Assembly: GCA_027452145.1 (NCBI GenBank)
Contig: DAIDHB010000213.1
Location: 1 to 50,570, forward strand
Reading direction: 5' to 3'
Source: Planctomycetales bacterium
GTDB lineage: Bacteria; Planctomycetota; Planctomycetia; Isosphaerales; Isosphaeraceae
Length of the DNA: 50,570 nt
The translations under genes and the position numbers were made by a program. Below are positions 7,843 through 16,697 of the stretch, piece after piece. Positions within the stretch are counted from its first letter, which is position 1. Each line of letters begins with the position of its first letter. A model generated the notes under the pieces. The model saw only the letters and a program-made list of their open reading frames with translations. It did not search any database and had not been told where the DNA came from.

Positions 7843-10242
7843 ATGAGGCGATCTCGCATCCTCCTCCCGACCGTTTCGGTCTCGCTGTTCCTCACGATCA
7901 TCGCCGCCGCCGGTGCGGGTGCGAGAGCCCGAGCGGACGACGGAGACCCGGCCGGCGGCCCGCCCGGCCCGGCGATCGGGTTCTCACCCAGGGCGTTCGA
8001 GAAGCAGCACGCCGCCGAGGCCCGCGCCCTGGCCGTCCCCACCCCCGAGAACGCCCGCAAGTGGCTTCGCACCCTCACCGCCGAGCCCCATGTCGCCGGA
8101 ACCCCGGCCGATCACAAGACGGCGATCTTCGTGCGGGACAGGCTTCGCGAATGGGGCTGGAAGGCGGATCTCGTCGAGCTCGAGGTGTTGCTGAACTATC
8201 CGGTGGATCGCCCTGATCGCCCCAGCCTCACGCTGACCGCTCCGATGCGTGTGAACCTCCCCGTCGACGAGGCTCCGGTCGCGACCGACAAGGACTCCGC
8301 AAGCAGCAAGGCGTTCGGGGCGTTCAACGGCTACGGGGCCTCGGGAACGGCCGTAGGACAGGTCGTGTACGTCAACTACGGTCGCCCCGACGACTACGCG
8401 GCACTTGAGAAGATGGGCATCGAGATCAGGGATAAGGTCGTCCTCGTTCGCTACGGCGAGATCTTCCGCGGGCTGAAGGTCTACAACGCCCAGAAGCGCG
8501 GGGCCAGGGGGATTCTGATCTTTTCCGACCCGGCCGACGACGGATTCGCAAAAGGGGACACCTATCCGAATGGTCGCTTCCGTCCCGAGACGGCGATCCA
8601 GCGCGGGAGCGTGCAATTCCTGTCGCACGGGCCGGGCGATCCATCGACGCCGTTCGGGCCGTCGATTCCGGGGGCCCAGCGCCTGCCGATGATTTATTTC
8701 AAGGGATACCCCAGTGGCACGGACCCCTTCCCGGGTCAGCTCAGCCTCGCCGACTGGGAGAAGCAAACCGGCCTCAAGCTGGTGGAATACTTCGCGACGA
8801 TCCCCTCCCTGCCGATCAGCTACGGGACGGCGCGAGAGATCCTGAAGGTGCTGGCCGGACCGAATGCGCCCGCCGGCTGGCAGGGCGGATTGCCGCTGCC
8901 GTATCACGTTGGCCCCGGGCCGGCCGAGGTCGGGTTCACAGTCACGATGGAGTACCGGCTCCGCAAGATCTGGAACGTGCTCGCGACGATCCCGGGCACC
9001 GAGGAGCCCGATCGGTGGATCATGATGGGAAATCATCGCGATGCCTGGGTCTATGGTGCGGTGGATCCCGGCAGCGGCACGGCGGCGACGCTGGAGACCT
9101 GCCGGGCCCTCGGCGACGCGGTGAAGCACGGCTGGAAGCCGCGCCGGACGCTCGTGTACGCGAGCTGGGACGCCGAGGAATACGGCCTGGTCGGCTCGAC
9201 CGAATGGGCCGAGGCGAAGGCCGATGAATTGAAGAAGAAGGCCGTGCTGATGCTGAACGTCGACTCGGCGGTCAGCGGGCCGACGCTGGGACTCGGCGGG
9301 ATTCCGTCGCTGCGCGACTTCGTCGTCGAGGCGGCCGGGTCGATCACCGACGTGCGGACGGGCAAGACGCTCGGCCAGACGTGGACCGACGAGCATCGCG
9401 CGGCGTGGGCGAGTGCGTCGCCGTTGATCCTCGAGGATCCGGCGTGGTCGTCGGGCGAGGGCAACTCCGGGAAAACCGCGCACAGACCCGACGACCACAG
9501 CCCCCAGATGAGCTGGCTGGGCTCGGGCTCGGATTACACGGCGTTCGTCGACCACCTGGGCATCCCGGCCGTGGATGCGGGGCTCCGGGGCGGGTATGGC
9601 GTGTATCACTCGATCTACGACGACTTCAACTGGATGGAGAAGTTCGGCGATCCCGAATTCCTCAGCCACGCGACGGCCGCGCGGCTCTATACGCTGATCA
9701 CGATGCGGGCCGCGGGGGCCGAGGTCGTGCCGATGCGGTTCGCGCCCTATGGCCAGGCGCTGCGGCAGCACGTGGATGAGCTGCGGCTGATCCGGGCGCG
9801 CAAGCTGCGAAAGGCGAACGGTCCACAGCCGAGGGCGGGGGCGGAGTTCGACGGCGCGGCCGATCTGATCGGGGCCGTGCGCGAGTTCCGCGAGCGGGCC
9901 GAGGAGTGCGACCGCGCGGTCGAGGCCGCGGCGCGCAAGGGAGGGCTGGATCGTGCCCGGCTGACCGAGCTGAACGACGCGATCGCGGCGGTCGAGCGGG
10001 CGTTTTTGCTCGACGATGGGCTGCCGGGTCGGCCGTGGTTCAAGCACTCGGTCTATGCCCCGGGGCTCACCACCGGCTATGCCTCGTGGCCCCTGCCGGC
10101 GATCCGCCAGGCGATCGAGGAGGATAAGCCGGGCGAGACGGCGAAGGCCGTCGCGGCGACCGTCAAGCGGATCCGCGGGGCGTCGGGTGCGCTGAGTGTG
10201 GTGATCGGCCGGGCGCACGCCGCGGCGGGGGCGGGGCAGTAG
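7843..10242 (+). CDS. Exported M28 zinc peptidase, glutamate carboxypeptidase II-like
   Basis: A 799-residue secreted aminopeptidase or carboxypeptidase of family M28, related to the glutamate carboxypeptidase II/transferrin-receptor group. A Sec signal peptide (MRRSRILLPT... to about ADD at 33) decides the start at 7843, with GGAAAGG upstream. A protease-associated domain covers about residues 120-300. The two-zinc site can be traced: H398 (NHRDAW), D408 (VDPGSG), E445/E446 (DAEEYGL; catalytic base and ligand), D474 (LNVDSAV) and H589 (YHSIYDD). The C-terminus (about 640-799) fits the helical dimerisation domain. All expected zinc ligands are present, so it should be active outside the cytoplasm. 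The next gene is an amino-acid permease, which suggests peptide scavenging followed by uptake (inference). Confidence 0.92.
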   Translation: MRRSRILLPTVSVSLFLTIIAAAGAGARARADDGDPAGGPPGPAIGFSPRAFEKQHAAEARALAVPTPENARKWLRTLTAEPHVAGTPADHKTAIFVRDRLREWGWKADLVELEVLLNYPVDRPDRPSLTLTAPMRVNLPVDEAPVATDKDSASSKAFGAFNGYGASGTAVGQVVYVNYGRPDDYAALEKMGIEIRDKVVLVRYGEIFRGLKVYNAQKRGARGILIFSDPADDGFAKGDTYPNGRFRPETAIQRGSVQFLSHGPGDPSTPFGPSIPGAQRLPMIYFKGYPSGTDPFPGQLSLADWEKQTGLKLVEYFATIPSLPISYGTAREILKVLAGPNAPAGWQGGLPLPYHVGPGPAEVGFTVTMEYRLRKIWNVLATIPGTEEPDRWIMMGNHRDAWVYGAVDPGSGTAATLETCRALGDAVKHGWKPRRTLVYASWDAEEYGLVGSTEWAEAKADELKKKAVLMLNVDSAVSGPTLGLGGIPSLRDFVVEAAGSITDVRTGKTLGQTWTDEHRAAWASASPLILEDPAWSSGEGNSGKTAHRPDDHSPQMSWLGSGSDYTAFVDHLGIPAVDAGLRGGYGVYHSIYDDFNWMEKFGDPEFLSHATAARLYTLITMRAAGAEVVPMRFAPYGQALRQHVDELRLIRARKLRKANGPQPRAGAEFDGAADLIGAVREFRERAEECDRAVEAAARKGGLDRARLTELNDAIAAVERAFLLDDGLPGRPWFKHSVYAPGLTTGYASWPLPAIRQAIEEDKPGETAKAVAATVKRIRGASGALSVVIGRAHAAAGAGQ

Positions 10243-10246
10243 GGAC

Positions 10247-10405
10247 GTAGGTCGGGCATTCTTGCCCGACGCCCAGATCCGGCCCCGCTCGGAGTCGAAT
10301 AACCGACCTACTTGAAGAGCGTCGGGCAAGACTGCCCGACCTGCTTGAAGAGCGTCGGGCAAGACTGCCCGACCTGCTTGAAGAGCGTCGGGCAAGACTG
10401 CCCGA
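10247..10405. repeat. REP-like palindromes, including a 33-bp unit repeated three times
   Basis: A single palindrome, GTCGGGCATTCTTGCCCGAC, lies at 10251-10270. Three tandem copies of a 33-bp unit follow at 10311-10343, 10344-10376 and 10377-10405 (the last partial). Each starts CTTGAAGAGC and holds the perfect-stem palindrome GTCGGGCAAGACTGCCCGAC. There is no spacer between units. Related copies, some in the opposite orientation with the same CTTGAAGA tail, lie at 44721-44782. This is a dispersed repeat family, possibly also working as an attenuator or mRNA-stability hairpin between the peptidase and permease genes. Confidence 0.85.
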
Positions 10406-10449
10406 TGGACTTTCAGACCGATTCCAACCCGACGATCGGAGACACCCGG

Positions 10450-11937
10450 ATGAGCCTCATGGATAAGGAGCCGCAGACCACGCTGCCGCGGGTGCTGGGC
10501 GGGCCGGCGGCGTTCTCCGCGGTGGTGGGCTCGGTGATCGGGTCGGGGATCTTTCTGGTCGCCGCGAAGGTGGCCGGCCGGGTGCCGTTTCTCTCGGGGA
10601 TCATCGTGGTCTGGGTCCTCGGCGGGATCTTCAGCGGCGCGGGGGCCTTGACGCTCGCCGAGCTGGGCGCGATGCTGCCGCAGGCCGGTGGTCTTTATGT
10701 GTTTTTGCGTGCGGCTTATGGACCGCTGCCGGCGTTCCTGTTCGGCTGGGTCGAGTTCCTGGTGGTCCGCAGCGGCTCGATGGCGACATTAGCCGCGGCG
10801 TTCGGGCAGTATTTCGCGCACCTGGTCGCCCCGCCGGCGGGGGTCCATGGCAAGCTCTGGCAGGCGGGCGCGGCGATCGCAGCGATCGCGGTGGTCGCCA
10901 CGGTGAACGTGCTGGGCGCCCGGCGCGGCGGGACGCTCCAGGTGATCGGCACGGCGCTGAAGGTCGGCGGCATCGCCACGCTGATCGCCCTGCCGTTCCT
11001 GGTGGGCGGGGGTTCGACGGCCAACCTGTCGCCGTTCTGGCCGACGTCGGAGAGCTCGTCGACGATCTTCAAGGGCATGATGGCCGCGATGGTGAGCGTG
11101 CTGTGGGCCTATGACGGCTGGACGAACGTCACGCCGCTGGCCGAGGAGATCCGCGACCCGGGCCGGAACATCCCGCGGGCGCTGATCGTCGGCATGGCCG
11201 TGTTGATCGCCGCGTATCTGGGGATGACGCTGGCGTATCACTACGTGCTGCCCATGGACGAGGTGAAGCAATCGGTCGGTAGCGCCGAGCACTTCGAGCG
11301 CGCGGTGGCCGCGGTGTACTGCGACCACCTGCTGGGCCGGCCGGGCGTGATCGGGATCTCGCTTTTAGTCATGTGCTCGGCTTTCATCGCGCTCAACGGC
11401 AATGCGCTGGCGGGCCCTCGGGCGTATTTCGCAATGGCGCGCGACGGATTGTTCCCCGCGGCGCTCTGCCGCGTGCACCCGAGGTTTCAGACGCCCGCGA
11501 ACGCGATCCTCGCGCAGGCGGTGTGGGCGATCCTGCTGATCGTCGCGGGCACGTTCTTGATCATGGTGCCGCCGGATGGGCGCGCGTCGGCGCTGCCCGG
11601 GTTCGTGGTGGCCGCGTGGAAGACGCTCAGCCAGACGCCACTGTACGACGTGCTGTATACCTACGTGATCTTCGGCGCGTTGATCTTCTACATGCTGGCG
11701 ATCGCGTCGGTCTTCGTGCTGCGGGCGCGGCGGCCCGAGCTGCCGCGGCCGTATCGGACGCTCGGCTATCCGGTGACACCCCTGATCTTCGTGGCCTCGG
11801 TGCTGCTGCTCCTGGGCAACATGCTGGTCGATGAGGAGAGTCGCGTCCCGTCGCTCGCCGGGCTGGGGATCATCGCGGCGGGCGTGCCGGCGTACTGGTT
11901 CTTCCGCCGGCCGCCCGGTGCGCCGGGGCGGGCGTGA
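10450..11937 (+). CDS. APC-superfamily amino acid permease
   Basis: A 495-residue inner-membrane transporter with about 12-13 hydrophobic segments. The first helix has the family signature VVGSVIGSGIFLVAAKV, and AELGAMLPQAGGLYVFLRAA follows, as in amino-acid antiporters and permeases of the APC superfamily (PotE/YfnA/LAT-like). The substrate cannot be read from the sequence. The start at ATG 10450 has GGAG at a suitable distance. An open frame extends upstream through the 33-bp repeats but encodes an [11 protein letters not shown] repeat that is not part of the family. The gene follows the M28 peptidase in the same direction. It ends at 11937, just before a large inverted repeat that may terminate it. 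Confidence 0.9.
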   Translation: MSLMDKEPQTTLPRVLGGPAAFSAVVGSVIGSGIFLVAAKVAGRVPFLSGIIVVWVLGGIFSGAGALTLAELGAMLPQAGGLYVFLRAAYGPLPAFLFGWVEFLVVRSGSMATLAAAFGQYFAHLVAPPAGVHGKLWQAGAAIAAIAVVATVNVLGARRGGTLQVIGTALKVGGIATLIALPFLVGGGSTANLSPFWPTSESSSTIFKGMMAAMVSVLWAYDGWTNVTPLAEEIRDPGRNIPRALIVGMAVLIAAYLGMTLAYHYVLPMDEVKQSVGSAEHFERAVAAVYCDHLLGRPGVIGISLLVMCSAFIALNGNALAGPRAYFAMARDGLFPAALCRVHPRFQTPANAILAQAVWAILLIVAGTFLIMVPPDGRASALPGFVVAAWKTLSQTPLYDVLYTYVIFGALIFYMLAIASVFVLRARRPELPRPYRTLGYPVTPLIFVASVLLLLGNMLVDEESRVPSLAGLGIIAAGVPAYWFFRRPPGAPGRA

Positions 11938-11972
11938 GAGCTTGACCCTCTCGACGGCAATCCCCCGAAGAC

Positions 11973-12074
11973 TTAACCGCGAAAAACGCGAAAAACGCGA
12001 AAAGGGAGTTCGATTGGAGAAGCCTTATCCCCTCCAGATTCCTCTTTCGCGCTTTTCGCGTTTTTCGCGGTTAA
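11973..12074. terminator. Large inverted repeat built from CGCGAAAAA units, convergent junction
   Basis: The left arm is 11973-12005 and starts TTAACCGCGAAAAACGCGAA. The right arm is 12042-12074 and ends TTTTTCGCGGTTAA. The first 22 bases of the arms pair perfectly and the remainder nearly so, around a 36-base loop. Within each arm a CGCGAAAAA-type unit is repeated about three times. It sits between the permease (plus strand) and the Cu-monooxygenase-like gene (minus strand), so a bidirectional terminator is plausible. It is much AT-richer than its surroundings and resembles the dispersed AACCACGAAGG-type repeats seen in planctomycetes. Confidence 0.6.
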
Positions 12075-12112
12075 ATCCGGATCTTGTAGGAAGACGGCCG
12101 ATCGCGACGGCC

Positions 12113-13546
12113 TCACTTCTGGCCCCGGTCGGGACGGTCTCCGGGTTCTTCCTCGAGCGCGGCGGCGCCTCGGCGGAATGCGAGGGGGCGCGGGGACTCC
12201 GGCGGGCGGTTGCCCAGGTGCTCGGAGTCGCGGGTGAGGTGCAAAAAGCCGATGCACATCTCGTCGGTGGTTTCCTCGCCCCAGCGGACCTCGATCGGCG
12301 GCCGGCTGGGGTTGTGCACGTTGCCCGGCGAGTTGTCGAAGTGAGCGACCATCTCGATCCGCGTGCCCTTCGGCAGGGCGACCGCGTCCTTGAACTCGTA
12401 GAGCGTCTGCCAGTTGAAGTCCCAGTCGTCGACCCGGATCAACGTCTGGCGCGAGCCATCCGGCCGGATGGCGGTCAGCCGAAAGTCGTGGCCGAGCAGG
12501 TGCATGTGCGGGAACACGCCCAGCAGGTGCGAGTCCTGGCGGATTGTCATCGCGCCCTTGACCTCGTGCCTCGGCTCACCGGGCGGGATCTTCAGCTCGG
12601 GCCGGCCGAAGAGCATCGGGCGGGGCGGCAGGACGACGCCCGTGCGGATCTGCTTGTCGACCGGGCCGCGGGCGAAATACAGGCCGATCGTGCTGGCGTC
12701 GGTCTCGGGCTTGCCGCTCTTGTGATAGTGGACCTGCAAGAGCACGTCGGCGCCGGCGGGCAGGGCCCGCGCGGTTCCCTCGGGCGACCAGAACGCCCGG
12801 CGTCCGGGCGCCCAGCCCCAGAGCTGGCCGGCCGGCAGGAAGGGCAGCCCGTTCGGCAGTCGCCCGTAGCCGCCGCCGGACGTCGCGTAGCCCGGCCCGC
12901 TGTCGGCGGCGTCGAGCTTGCGTGCGTTGCCCGAGACGTCATAAGCCGCGAGGATGTGGTGCACGACCCGGGGATTCCCCGGCTTGAAATCCACCGCGGC
13001 GATCCATCGCCCCTGCAACAGTCCCGACGGGAGCACGAACACGCGGTACTCGTCGGGCCCCGAGGCGCCCAGGGTGAACGGTTCGCTGACCTTCAGGACC
13101 AGGTCGGGCGGCCCGAGCGCCCATTCCGAGTCCCAGCTCCGCCGCGGCGGGGCGTCCTTCGGATTCCCCTCGGGAGCGCCGGCCTCGGCCCAGTCGGCCA
13201 GCAGCTTGATGTCCTTCTCGCCCAGCACCCGGGTCCCGCGGAACGGGCCGCCCTCGGCCGTCGAGGCGTGCCAGGGCGGCATGGTCCGCTGCTCGGCCAC
13301 CGTCGCGATGTCGTCGGCCCGCTTCCGGGCCTGCGTGTAATCCAGCAGCGAGAACGGCGCCACCTGACCGGGCCGGTGGCATTCCTGGCAGTTGTTCTGG
13401 AGGATCGGGAGGATGTCGCGATGATAGGTGGGCGCCTCGCCGGCGCGGGCCGTGGTCCCGATCCCGAGCATCGCCACCACGGCCAGCCACGACGCGCCGG
13501 CCACCCATCGCCATCGCCGCGCGGGACTCATCAAGGCAAACATCAC
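12113..13546 (-). CDS. Exported cytochrome c / copper type II ascorbate-dependent monooxygenase-like protein
   Basis: A 477-residue periplasmic protein with a signal peptide (cleavage after about residue 36). It has a c-type heme site CQECH (C53, C56, H57) with a possible axial methionine in MPPWH (89-93). A domain like peptidylglycine alpha-hydroxylating and dopamine beta monooxygenases follows. Candidate copper ligands are H196/H197 (RVVHHIL), H273/H275 (QVHYH), H347/H349 (FPHMHLLG) and M430 (DEMCIGF), in the order expected for the CuH and CuM sites. Proteins of this layout occur widely in planctomycetes and their substrate is unknown. Electron delivery from the fused heme domain is inferred. 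It stands alone on the minus strand, 175 bases from the convergent permease end. Confidence 0.85.
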   Translation of the reverse strand: MMFALMSPARRWRWVAGASWLAVVAMLGIGTTARAGEAPTYHRDILPILQNNCQECHRPGQVAPFSLLDYTQARKRADDIATVAEQRTMPPWHASTAEGGPFRGTRVLGEKDIKLLADWAEAGAPEGNPKDAPPRRSWDSEWALGPPDLVLKVSEPFTLGASGPDEYRVFVLPSGLLQGRWIAAVDFKPGNPRVVHHILAAYDVSGNARKLDAADSGPGYATSGGGYGRLPNGLPFLPAGQLWGWAPGRRAFWSPEGTARALPAGADVLLQVHYHKSGKPETDASTIGLYFARGPVDKQIRTGVVLPPRPMLFGRPELKIPPGEPRHEVKGAMTIRQDSHLLGVFPHMHLLGHDFRLTAIRPDGSRQTLIRVDDWDFNWQTLYEFKDAVALPKGTRIEMVAHFDNSPGNVHNPSRPPIEVRWGEETTDEMCIGFLHLTRDSEHLGNRPPESPRPLAFRRGAAALEEEPGDRPDRGQK

Positions 13547-13674
13547 ACAGCCCTCGAACCGGAAGAAACACCCGGCGACTCACGTCGCCGGTTCGCCGAG
13601 ACGAGGCGACTCCGCCGCGACGGCGTCGCGCGGGCCCTCTGATCAGATAATAGTGCCCGGAGGCCCCGGTTGTT

Positions 13675-15285
13675 TCACGAATCGGGGGAATTCGGCCGGG
13701 AATCGGCCGAAGCGGGCCGCTCGGGACGCCCCTCGTGCCCCCGGACGGTGCCGGTGACATCGATGAATCGGTAGGGCTCGGGCCAGGTGGAGAAGTAGCT
13801 GCGGTCGGGCAGGAGCGGCAGATCGGCGCGGAAGAACGTGTTGAGGACGACGCGGAACGAGTTGACGGGAGTGATGTCGGGATAGAGACCCTCGTACCGG
13901 CCATCGGGGAAGTAATAGGCGTTCAGGATGCCCATCCGCTCGGGGAGATCCGTGTTCGCGGCGCTGTTCATGTCGAGGTTCAGCTCCGACCCGTGGTCCG
14001 ACTGGACGATGATGATCGGCGGCTCGGGCGACTCGGCCAGGATGCGGTCGATCATCTGCCGGGCCCTGGCGGTGATGTAGGCCGCCTGGTCGCGATAGGC
14101 GTCGCGGAAGTGCTCGGGGTGGCGGAACCGGCCGTCCACCTTGCCGTCCTGGAAGAGCACAAACCGCTCGTTCGCCCGGGCGACATCCTGCCCCTCGGCG
14201 CCGAAAATGATGGGCGGGTGCGGGCAGAGGATGTGTGCGAAGGTGAACGTGGGCTGCGGGTCGCGCGCGACCTGGGGGACCGTGTCGAGCAGGTAGAGGA
14301 TCCGTTCGCGGGCCTGCTGGAACGGGTCCAGCCGACGAGGGTCGGGCCAGACGACCCGGGCGGGGGTCAGGTCGACCACCATCCGCTGGAATTCCGACAG
14401 GTGCACCCGGGGCGCGAGATATCGGTCGGCCTCGGGATGCTCGGTCGGCTCGAAGCCGGTCGCGAACGTCACGAACGCGTAGCCGTAGGGCTTCAGGGTC
14501 GCGACGACGTCGTTGCGGCCGATCAGGTTGGAGAGCTCGGTCTGGTCGGTGCCCAGGCCCTTGACCAGGTGGTCGAGATAGCTGGCGTTGAGCGACGACG
14601 AGAGCGAGAGCGGCGTCTGGCAGTAGTTGGCCGTGCTGCGGTCGGCGACATAGAAGCCCTTCTGCCGCAGGTGGTCCAGGAACGCCGAGTTGTCCAGGCC
14701 GAAGTGCGAGGCCATCACGTCGTGCCGCGCGTAGCCGTCGAGGATGATGTAGTAGATATCGGGTCGGCGCGCGACCTGGAAGGGCGGCGCCGAGGCCAGC
14801 GGCCGCGCCTGCCGGGCGGGGCGCGCCGCGGCGGGTGCCTTGACCGTCGCGATCCGGGCGAGCGGCAGTGCCACGACGACGACGGCCAGGATGTTGAGGA
14901 ACCGGGTCGGCCGCGACAGGTCGCCCAGCCGTCGCACGATGAAGGCGAATCCGGCGAGCAGCACCAGCTCGAGCAGGACAATCCAGATGGGGTTCAGCAC
15001 GATCGGGCCCTTGCGGACCCACAACTCGCTGAGCGAGCCCAGCACCCATTCGGCGGGCCCGAGCAGCCGGTCGACGGTGTAGAACGGCACGACCGCCGCG
15101 GCCGCCACGAGCGCGCCCTTCGCCGCGGACCGCAGCAACAGGGCGAGGACCAGCCAGGCCGCCGCGGCGATGCCGGCCGCCGCGAAGAGCACGAGGGCCA
15201 GCTCGGAGGTCCGGACCTCGCTCGCGTTCTGGGCGAAGAGCGCGAGGATCGGATAGGCCGCGAACAGCAGCGGGTAGATGGGCAC
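13675..15285 (-). CDS. Membrane-anchored sulfatase/alkaline-phosphatase-fold hydrolase
   Basis: About 536 residues. The N-terminal third has roughly five membrane segments, starting with PLLFAAYPILALFAQNASEV, typical of this membrane sulfatase-like family. The C-terminal domain begins at PDIYYIILDGYARHD and contains QSDHGSE, a metal-site motif of the alkaline phosphatase superfamily, and a Ser/Thr-rich candidate nucleophile region (STANYCQTPLSLSSS). It could transfer or remove a sulfate, phosphate or phospho-alcohol group on an envelope glycan, but this is not settled. I chose GTG 15285, 18 bases after the upstream stop, because family members begin just before the first helix. An ATG at 15393 would overlap the methyltransferase gene by 91 bases. 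It is the last gene of the minus-strand glycan-type cluster. Confidence 0.8.
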   Translation of the reverse strand: MPIYPLLFAAYPILALFAQNASEVRTSELALVLFAAAGIAAAAWLVLALLLRSAAKGALVAAAAVVPFYTVDRLLGPAEWVLGSLSELWVRKGPIVLNPIWIVLLELVLLAGFAFIVRRLGDLSRPTRFLNILAVVVVALPLARIATVKAPAAARPARQARPLASAPPFQVARRPDIYYIILDGYARHDVMASHFGLDNSAFLDHLRQKGFYVADRSTANYCQTPLSLSSSLNASYLDHLVKGLGTDQTELSNLIGRNDVVATLKPYGYAFVTFATGFEPTEHPEADRYLAPRVHLSEFQRMVVDLTPARVVWPDPRRLDPFQQARERILYLLDTVPQVARDPQPTFTFAHILCPHPPIIFGAEGQDVARANERFVLFQDGKVDGRFRHPEHFRDAYRDQAAYITARARQMIDRILAESPEPPIIIVQSDHGSELNLDMNSAANTDLPERMGILNAYYFPDGRYEGLYPDITPVNSFRVVLNTFFRADLPLLPDRSYFSTWPEPYRFIDVTGTVRGHEGRPERPASADSRPNSPDS

Positions 15286-15302
15286 GCGGGCCGCCCAGCG
15301 GC

Positions 15303-16697
15303 TCAGTCGCCCCGGCGGCTCAGCAGGTAGAGGATCCGCCCCCGCTCCGAGATCGGCTCCGAGGCGTCGATCGCAAAGTGCTGGCTGAAACATCGCTCGA
15401 AGGTCTCGCGATCGTAGGGGTGATGCACGCCCGACCGCTGCGCGGCCAGCAGGCGCACCTGGGGGTCCGTCTCGGGTACGAACTCGATCAAGAGCCGCGG
15501 GGCCACGCGGCGGAAGAACCCCGCGATGTTGGCCATCGGCTGGTTGCCCGCGAACGCCAGGTGGTGCACCAGGGCCAGCGCCATGACCAGGTCGGGCTGC
15601 CCGCGGTCGAAGAACGACACCCGCTCGCGGTTCATCCAGCCGGACGCCGGGCTCGGGTTGAACAGGTCGAGCACCAGCGGGAGCAGCCGGGTCTCGCCGC
15701 GATCCCGGGCCTCGCGGTACATCGCCTCGATGCAGTCCGGGTCCGCGTCGAACGCCGCCACCGACGCGCCCATCCCGGCGGCCAGCCGGCTGAAGTGCCC
15801 CGTGTTGGCGCCGAGATCCCAGACCGTCGAGGGTTGGACCCGCCCGAGCATCTCGGCGACCAGGCCTTCCTTGCGCCTGAAGGCTTCCGGCGTGTAGGGC
15901 GGGTCGCGATCGTACGATGCCCAGGCGCCGCCCACGGGCCGAGGCGCGAGCTTCCGCACGGCCGCCTCGAGGCTGTCAACCAGGCCGAGCAGGGCATTTT
16001 GGCCCATCGCCCGGTTCGAGGCCGGCGCGGCCGCCTTCGGCCCGTCTGCGGTCCGCCGCCCGAAACGGGCGTGGAGGTGCAGGTGGAGCGCCAGCCCCCA
16101 GCGCCGCCAGGACGACAGCGGCAGCATCCGCGCTGCCAGGTCGAGCGGGACGCCGTCGATGTTGGTCCGGCCGAGCTGGCCCAGCCGGCCGTCGACGAGC
16201 GACATCAGGGCCAGCGGGGCCAGGAAATGCTCGCAGAACTGCCGGTAGCCCGCCCAGGGGGCGCCCTCGCGGTGGACCTCGAACGAGAGCGTGTCGATGA
16301 ACACGGGCCGCCCGTGGTGGAATTGCAGGTTATAGGCGCTGCAATCCTTCAGGGTCATGCCGCGCTCGAGCGCCCGACGCTGCACGGCCAGGGCCGCCAG
16401 CGCCGCATCCCGCAGCGCGCCGAAGCTCCATTCATACGGGTAGGAGATCAGCCCGATCGGCTCGGGCCGGATCACCCGGTAGGCCAGCGACGGCTCGCGC
16501 CCCTCGGCGTCGATCTCCTCATGCGGGATCAACAGCCGCTCGGCGACGAGTTGATCGTAAAGACCGGACGTCATCAGCCGGTCGTAATGCTCGCGATAGA
16601 CATGGTTCACCTGGCGGCGGAGGTCGCCGTCCTCGGTGTACACGAACCCGGCAGGATCGCGGAAGGACACTTCCGCCAGGCTGAAGGTCGCGGTCAT
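15303..16697 (-). CDS. SAM-dependent methyltransferase with a kinase-like N-terminal motif (NoeA-like)
   Basis: A 464-residue protein. The C-terminal domain is a class I methyltransferase with the SAM-binding motif VWDLGANTGHFSRLA (residues 292-306) and an acidic strand end, AFDADPD. Residues 111-140 contain LKDCSAYNLQF...PVFIDTLSFE, with D118, N123 and D135 spaced like the catalytic and metal-binding residues of kinase-fold phosphotransferases. This region resembles NoeA-type nodulation proteins, whose acceptor is not well known. The start ATG overlaps the stop of the preceding small gene (ATGA at 16694-16697), so the two are translationally coupled. The sulfatase-like gene follows. Methylation of a sugar or lipid headgroup is inferred from context. 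Confidence 0.8.
   Translation of the reverse strand: MTATFSLAEVSFRDPAGFVYTEDGDLRRQVNHVYREHYDRLMTSGLYDQLVAERLLIPHEEIDAEGREPSLAYRVIRPEPIGLISYPYEWSFGALRDAALAALAVQRRALERGMTLKDCSAYNLQFHHGRPVFIDTLSFEVHREGAPWAGYRQFCEHFLAPLALMSLVDGRLGQLGRTNIDGVPLDLAARMLPLSSWRRWGLALHLHLHARFGRRTADGPKAAAPASNRAMGQNALLGLVDSLEAAVRKLAPRPVGGAWASYDRDPPYTPEAFRRKEGLVAEMLGRVQPSTVWDLGANTGHFSRLAAGMGASVAAFDADPDCIEAMYREARDRGETRLLPLVLDLFNPSPASGWMNRERVSFFDRGQPDLVMALALVHHLAFAGNQPMANIAGFFRRVAPRLLIEFVPETDPQVRLLAAQRSGVHHPYDRETFERCFSQHFAIDASEPISERGRILYLLSRRGD

Noticed and set aside
10311..10405. CRISPR-like array
   Set aside because: The 33-base units are directly adjacent with no spacers, there are only three, and no cas gene is present.
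10312..10449. N-terminal extension of the permease encoding repeated [11 protein letters not shown]
   Set aside because: It would begin at a TTG inside a mobile-type repeat and is not part of APC transporters. ATG 10450 has a good ribosome-binding site.
11831..13642. 603-codon plus-strand frame
   Set aside because: Antisense to the Cu-monooxygenase-like gene; it crosses the inverted repeat and shows no protein family.
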